Assembly: GCA_011050075.1 (NCBI GenBank)
Contig: DRGK01000003.1
Span: forward strand, 1-46,758
DNA: 46,758 nucleotides
Direction: 5' to 3'
Source: Candidatus Jorgensenbacteria bacterium
GTDB taxonomy: Bacteria > Patescibacteriota > Minisyncoccia > UBA6257 > GWB1-50-10
The position numbers and the translations under genes were made by a program. Below the pieces are notes generated by a model. The model worked only from the letters and a program-made list of their open reading frames with translations, was not told the DNA's origin and ran no database searches. Below, in pieces: positions 42,642 through 46,758 of the stretch. Numbering within the stretch: the first letter of the stretch is position 1; every line of letters starts with the position of its first letter.

Positions 42642-42719
42642 CCAACATCGTCCCATAGCCCCAGCAAAATAAACGGCTCAACCCCATTGAGCCGTTTATT
42701 TTCGCATTGTTGTGATATT
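42642..42719. repeat. Island repeat, copy 2, with long terminator hairpin
   Basis: 76 of 78 positions are identical to 37494-37571. Its stem is 16 bp (AAAATAAACGGCTCAA with its complement, loop CCCCA) with a T-run, so it should terminate transcription of the Gabija-like module. It marks the right edge of the accessory region, 100 bp before dnaG. The upstream gap (42583-42641) shows nothing recognisable. Confidence 0.9.
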
Positions 42720-42727
42720 GTGGAGAG

Positions 42728-42766
42728 ATGAATTCAGAAGTAAAGCAGTGTAAGAACTGTAAACAA
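42728..42766 (+). pseudogene. Possible start fragment of a zinc-ribbon family gene
   Basis: The frame begins MNSEVKQCKNCKQ, like the start of zinc-ribbon paralogue 3 (SVQACQNCKREF), and then loses similarity. It sits between island repeat copy 2 and the dnaG promoter. It may be a remnant cut off by rearrangement; the match is short. Confidence 0.3.
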
Positions 42767-42781
42767 GTTAAAATCTTAAAG

Positions 42782-42810
42782 TTGATTTTGCTACGTGGCG
42801 TCAGTACACT
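42782..42810 (+). promoter_or_regulatory. Promoter of dnaG, leaderless type
   Basis: TTGATT at 42782-42787, a 17-bp spacer and TACACT at 42805-42810. The dnaG ATG follows 8 nt later at 42819. Confidence 0.65.
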
Positions 42811-42818
42811 GATGAATA

Positions 42819-44516
42819 ATGCCAACCGATGCAGAGCGTATCAAGCAGAAGCTTGATATCGTTGAATTTTTAAAATCCGCGATGACACTTTCCCCAGCGG
42901 GAAAAAACTTTAAGGGGTTATGTCCGTTCCACCAGGAAAAGAACCCTTCCTTTATGGTGTCTTCAGAGCGGCAAAGTTGGCATTGTTTTGGGTGCGGAGA
43001 AGGTGGAGACGTTATAAAATTTGCCATGCTGTATGAAAATCTGGATTTTCCCGAAGCATTGCGTGTATTAGCAGAGAAGGCAGGCATTGATATTGCGGTT
43101 ATGAACCAACGTGACCAACGTCAGTTTACGGTCTTGTACGATATTAACACGGAGGCTCAGAAGTCATTTGCTCATGCATTATGGAAAAATAATGCAGCGC
43201 TTGTATACTTGCGTGATAGAGGATTAAAGGATGAAACGATACGCGAGTTTGGTCTTGGTTTTTCTCCGGGTGGTGATGCGCTGGTGGTGCATCTAATTAA
43301 AAAAGGATATGCCATAGAGGATATACACAAAGCCGGCATTGCGTACCGTTACCGTGGACTCAATAAAGACAGATTTGATGGACGCATCGTATTTCCGATA
43401 ACGAACGATATTGGGAATGTAGTTGGCTTTACGGGACGCATTTTTAACAAGGAAGAAACCGATGAGGTGCCGAAGTACATGAATAGTCCTGAGACACTTA
43501 TTTTTATAAAATCAAAATTACTGTATGGGTTGCATAAGAGCAAGCCGGCTATTGTTAAATCACGGACCGTATTTTTAGTTGAGGGGCAGATGGATGTGCT
43601 TATGGTATGGCAGGCAGGTGTGCATAATGTGGTTGCAGTTTCCGGAACCGGCCTGACGGGGAAGCACCTCATGAAATTGCGTCGCATAGCGGACACGGTA
43701 ATAGTGAGCTTTGATAACGATGCATCAGGACTGAAAGCACTTGAGCGAAGTTTGGATATATTCAGTACCTTTGATTTTCATATCAAGGCAGCTTCACTTG
43801 GTACGTATAAAGATCCTGCAGAGATGGCAGAAGCAGATCCACAGGCGCTAAAAAAAGCTATTACAGACGCCCAACCGGTATTTACTTATCTGTTTGAAAC
43901 GTACTTCCGCACGCAGAATATTACGGACATCATGGAGCGTAAAAATAAGGTGCGTCATTTATTAGGTAAAATTCAAAATCTTGCCAGTACTATTGAGCGG
44001 GATATGTGGATCAAGGAACTATCACGGTATTCCGGTATTGCAGAAACAGCACTTACTGAGGAGCTTGGCGAGATGAAAAGTATGAAGCGTGAGCATATGA
44101 CTGGTGACAGAGAGACACTTGAACAGCTTCCACCCCGAGAACGTATAGAACACATAGTGCGTCGGCTGCTCCTCGTCGCATGTACCGTAAAAGAGCTTTG
44201 GCAGATATTAGAGAAACATGAAGCCTGGTTTCCGGAGCAGTATCGTGAGATACTCAAGAATCCAGAAGACGAAAAGACAAACTTATTGGAGATGGAATCA
44301 AGTTACCTAACCGGAGATATTGATCCCGAACTATTAAAGACAGAGTTTCAGGAATTAATGTGTCAGCTCGAAATAGAGTTTCTGAAAAAGAAACAATCCG
44401 TACTAAAAGAGAAGATGCGCACATTATTAGAAGACGATACAGAGGTGGAAGTGTTAGCAGAAAAGTTCTATAACATTGCAGGTAAAATTGATACACTAAT
44501 AAAGAAAAATACGTAA
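42819..44516 (+). CDS. dnaG: DNA primase
   Basis: A 565-residue enzyme that makes RNA primers at the replication fork. The N-terminal CHC2 zinc ribbon uses Cys35, His38, Cys56 and Cys59 (CPFH...CFGC). A catalytic core follows, with a TOPRIM domain: [10 protein letters not shown] (about 253-262) and [12 protein letters not shown] (about 297-308). The C-terminal helicase-binding part is helical and poorly conserved. It forms an operon with rpoD (2-bp gap), the classic primase-sigma order. Confidence 0.95.
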   Translation: MPTDAERIKQKLDIVEFLKSAMTLSPAGKNFKGLCPFHQEKNPSFMVSSERQSWHCFGCGEGGDVIKFAMLYENLDFPEALRVLAEKAGIDIAVMNQRDQRQFTVLYDINTEAQKSFAHALWKNNAALVYLRDRGLKDETIREFGLGFSPGGDALVVHLIKKGYAIEDIHKAGIAYRYRGLNKDRFDGRIVFPITNDIGNVVGFTGRIFNKEETDEVPKYMNSPETLIFIKSKLLYGLHKSKPAIVKSRTVFLVEGQMDVLMVWQAGVHNVVAVSGTGLTGKHLMKLRRIADTVIVSFDNDASGLKALERSLDIFSTFDFHIKAASLGTYKDPAEMAEADPQALKKAITDAQPVFTYLFETYFRTQNITDIMERKNKVRHLLGKIQNLASTIERDMWIKELSRYSGIAETALTEELGEMKSMKREHMTGDRETLEQLPPRERIEHIVRRLLLVACTVKELWQILEKHEAWFPEQYREILKNPEDEKTNLLEMESSYLTGDIDPELLKTEFQELMCQLEIEFLKKKQSVLKEKMRTLLEDDTEVEVLAEKFYNIAGKIDTLIKKNT

Positions 44517-44518
44517 CT

Positions 44519-45832
44519 ATGACTGTAAAAAAACAACCAAAGGGGAAGAGAAAAAGTACTGCTAAGACGCGCACAAAAACAGCACAGCGAAGCACAAAAC
44601 GTGTACCAAGGAAGAAAGGTGCTAAACATACAACAGGAAAGAAAACAATCTCTAAAAAGGAATCACCGAAGAAACTTGTAGCGCGTAGCAGAAAACCTAA
44701 GGTGGCAGTGCGCAAGAAAACTACCCCAAAGCGTATTTCCAAAAAACAGGAGAAGCAGCTTGAGGAATACCGAACACTTCTTAAAGAATTAACAGATCGT
44801 GGCCGCAGTCGTAGCTTTGTGACTGATGCTGAGGTTTTGAATTATTTTCCATTTATTGAAAAACATCTTCCATTCTTGGAAGAGGTGTATAACATATTAG
44901 ATAAGGAAGGTATTAAAGTACTTCAATCATCACCACTCATTGATGGTTCGGATGAGGAAATTAATGTTAAAGAACTTAAAGCCGCGACGTCAGTAGGTCG
45001 GCATATGCCCGACGTGGTGCAGATGTATCTCAAAGAAATTGGTAGAACTTCACTCCTTACTTCTAAAGAGGAGAAAGAGCTGGCAAAACGTATTGAACGG
45101 GATGATGAAGAAGCGCGTAAAAAGCTCGTTCAAGCAAACTTGCGATTAGTTGTTTCGATTGCGAAACGGTATGTGAATCGCAGCCCACACTTGAACATTT
45201 TAGATTTAATACAAGAAGGAAACATTGGGTTAACGCGTGCTGTGGAAAAATTTGATTATCGCAAGGGATTTAAGTTTTCAACCTATGCTACGTGGTGGAT
45301 TCGGCAGGCAGTAACACGTGCACTCGCAGACTACTCTCGTACTATCCGCATTCCGGTACATATGGTTGAAACGATTACGAAGTATACACAGAAGAAGCGA
45401 GAGCTGATGCAGCAACTGGGACGCGAACCGCTTTCTGAAGAAGTAGCGCTTGAAATGAACATAACTGTGGATAAGGTTCGGTACATTCAAAAAATCTCAC
45501 AGGAGGTGATATCACTTGAAAAACCAATCGGCGACAGTGATGAAGACTCAACACTATCGGATCTCATCCGTGATGAGCAAACCCCCTCTCCGGACCAAAT
45601 GGCAAATATCGCGTTGCTCAAGGAGCAAATTCAAGATGTATTGCAGGATCTCACGCCGCGTGAGCAGAAAATTTTATCAATGCGATTTGGACTTGAAGAT
45701 AATATTACACACACGCTGGAAGAAGTAGGAAAAGTGTTTGGTGTAACGCGCGAGCGCATTCGACAGATTGAGGCGAAAGCACTCGAGAAAATACGAGGGC
45801 ACGAAAAAGCATTGAAGCTGGAAGGGTACTAA
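44519..45832 (+). CDS. rpoD: Primary RNA polymerase sigma factor (sigma-70)
   Basis: A 437-residue housekeeping sigma factor. The first 80 residues or so are very rich in Lys, Arg and Thr with almost no acidic residues (for example [20 protein letters not shown]), instead of acidic region 1.1. Region 1.2 starts near [17 protein letters not shown], region 2 has [14 protein letters not shown] and the 2.3-2.4 segment [19 protein letters not shown], region 3 follows, and region 4 has [23 protein letters not shown]. These predict recognition of TATAAT/TTGACA-type promoters, in line with the boxes found in the window. Confidence 0.96.
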   Translation: MTVKKQPKGKRKSTAKTRTKTAQRSTKRVPRKKGAKHTTGKKTISKKESPKKLVARSRKPKVAVRKKTTPKRISKKQEKQLEEYRTLLKELTDRGRSRSFVTDAEVLNYFPFIEKHLPFLEEVYNILDKEGIKVLQSSPLIDGSDEEINVKELKAATSVGRHMPDVVQMYLKEIGRTSLLTSKEEKELAKRIERDDEEARKKLVQANLRLVVSIAKRYVNRSPHLNILDLIQEGNIGLTRAVEKFDYRKGFKFSTYATWWIRQAVTRALADYSRTIRIPVHMVETITKYTQKKRELMQQLGREPLSEEVALEMNITVDKVRYIQKISQEVISLEKPIGDSDEDSTLSDLIRDEQTPSPDQMANIALLKEQIQDVLQDLTPREQKILSMRFGLEDNITHTLEEVGKVFGVTRERIRQIEAKALEKIRGHEKALKLEGY

Positions 45833-45836
45833 CGTT

Positions 45837-46758
45837 ATGACATCTAAAGAGATACGACAGAAGTTTTTAGAATACTTTGAGAAACATGGCCACGCGGTGG
45901 TGCCTTCATCCTCTCTGGTTCCAGATGATCCGTCGGTGCTTTTGACAACTGCAGGTATGCAGCAGTTCAAGCAGTATTTTACCGGAGAGCTTGATGCTGA
46001 GAAAGATTTTGGAAGTAAGAATACCGTATCGGTTCAGAAATCGTTTCGGACATCAGATATTGATGAAGTAGGGGACGAAAACCACCTTACGTTCTTTGAG
46101 ATGCTCGGAAATTTTTCCTTCGGCGGATACTTTCAGGAGAAAGCGATCAAGTATGCATACGAGTTTATTACGAAGGAAATGGGGTTTGAGATTGATTATG
46201 TAACCATCTTTGATGGTGCGAAACTCCCTGAAGGCGATTGGCGTAAAACAGGTACCGTACCTGACCAGCAGTCTTATGAAGCGTGGAGGAAAATCTTTTC
46301 CGCCGAGGGGTTTTCTGAAACTGAATTTAGCAAGCACAAGATTCGCAGGGAAGGTGTTGATAATTTTTGGGGACCGACGGGCAGTGAGGGCCCATGCGGT
46401 CCCACAACCGAGATTTATATGAAGAATATAGATGGGAAACCGATAGAAATCTGGAACATTGTTTTTAATCAATATTATTGTGACAAAAACAAAAATCTCA
46501 CATTTCTTGAAACGTTTGGTGAAGACTTGGGACAGGTGGGTATAGATACCGGCATGGGGCTGGAGCGCTTGGTAATGGTTGTGCAGGGAACACCGACTAT
46601 TTTTGAGACGGATCTCTTTGCACCGATTATCGCGTTGCTACCGGACGAAGTTCCGGTTCGGGTAAAGCGTATACTTGCCGACCACGTACGCGGTATCGCG
46701 TTTTTAATTGTTGATGGTGTTGAACCGTCTAATAAAGAAGTGGGATATATCCTGCGCC
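45837..46758 (+). CDS. alaS: Alanyl-tRNA synthetase, N-terminal part, cut by the window edge
   Basis: The first 307 codons of AlaRS, a class II synthetase. It starts at ATG 45837 (MTSKEIRQKFLEYFEKHGH), 4 bp after rpoD. Catalytic-core motifs: SSSLVPDDPSVLLTTAGMQQF (in parts), TFFEMLGNFSFGGYF, GPTGSEGPCGPTTEIY, EIWNIVFNQYY and DTGMGLERLVMVVQG. The tail includes RILADHVRGIAFLIVDGVEPSN. Editing and C-Ala domains would lie beyond the window. Confidence 0.95.
   Translation, partial: MTSKEIRQKFLEYFEKHGHAVVPSSSLVPDDPSVLLTTAGMQQFKQYFTGELDAEKDFGSKNTVSVQKSFRTSDIDEVGDENHLTFFEMLGNFSFGGYFQEKAIKYAYEFITKEMGFEIDYVTIFDGAKLPEGDWRKTGTVPDQQSYEAWRKIFSAEGFSETEFSKHKIRREGVDNFWGPTGSEGPCGPTTEIYMKNIDGKPIEIWNIVFNQYYCDKNKNLTFLETFGEDLGQVGIDTGMGLERLVMVVQGTPTIFETDLFAPIIALLPDEVPVRVKRILADHVRGIAFLIVDGVEPSNKEVGYILR

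Noticed and set aside
37494-42719. True integron with attC sites
   Set aside because: The ends do not fit the usual attC core sites (GTTRRRY and its partner) and no integrase is in the window; only a cassette-like layout is claimed.

Overview
The window looks like a piece of a Candidate Phyla Radiation (Patescibacteria, Parcubacteria-like) genome. Evidence: compact, closely packed genes, a ComEC split into two genes, a stand-alone TraD-like ATPase with a C-terminal zinc ribbon, a family of large cysteine-rich zinc-ribbon proteins, shortened or altered housekeeping enzymes (AspRS without its GAD domain, EF-P with a changed tip), and small palindromic elements. TGA is used as a stop (pepA, the first GH130 gene and others), so the reassigned code of Gracilibacteria/Absconditabacteria does not apply.

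Layout. 1-5.1 kb: three tandem paralogues of a cysteine-rich zinc-ribbon family, the first one damaged at its N-terminus next to a 135-bp exact repeat at the window edge. 5.1-14.5 kb: core genes (pepA, TraD-like ATPase, efp, mnmA, two-gene comEC, aspS, ndk). 14.5-16.5 kb: a structured small RNA resembling 6S RNA, metG, and a tRNA-Gly(CCC) that overlaps the metG stop codon and is followed by a broken copy of its own 3' end. 16.7-19.7 kb: two genes carrying three GH130 glycoside phosphorylase/hydrolase domains. 19.7-21.7 kb: purH, with rpmB on its right and a relic of the rpmB 3' end on its left. 21.7-26.2 kb: an anchored surface-type protein, a site-2 protease, and the str operon (rpsL, rpsG, fusA).

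26.2-42.7 kb is an accessory defence island between fusA and dnaG. It begins with a 42-bp operator-like inverted repeat and an AbrB-like regulator. Next come radC, a fused DUF262-DUF1524 (GmrSD-like) restriction protein, and a type I restriction-modification operon (hsdM, hsdS, hsdR) interrupted by two uncharacterised membrane proteins. Two further membrane-protein genes and a Gabija-like pair (OLD-type ATPase/TOPRIM nuclease plus UvrD-like helicase) follow. Parts of the island are separated by copies of one intergenic repeat (two 76/78 identical copies with a long terminator hairpin, plus one degenerate copy), and a tRNA 3' end with CCA lies beside the first copy. 42.8 kb to the end: dnaG, rpoD and the start of alaS.

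A recurring regulatory pattern is a -10 box only 6-8 nt from the ATG at several genes (TraD-like ATPase, mnmA, metG, site-2 protease, the divergent anchored protein, the AbrB-like gene, dnaG). This predicts leaderless transcripts. purH, with a classic AGGAGG site and a real leader, is the contrast. All functional calls are from reading the sequence; no database search was run.
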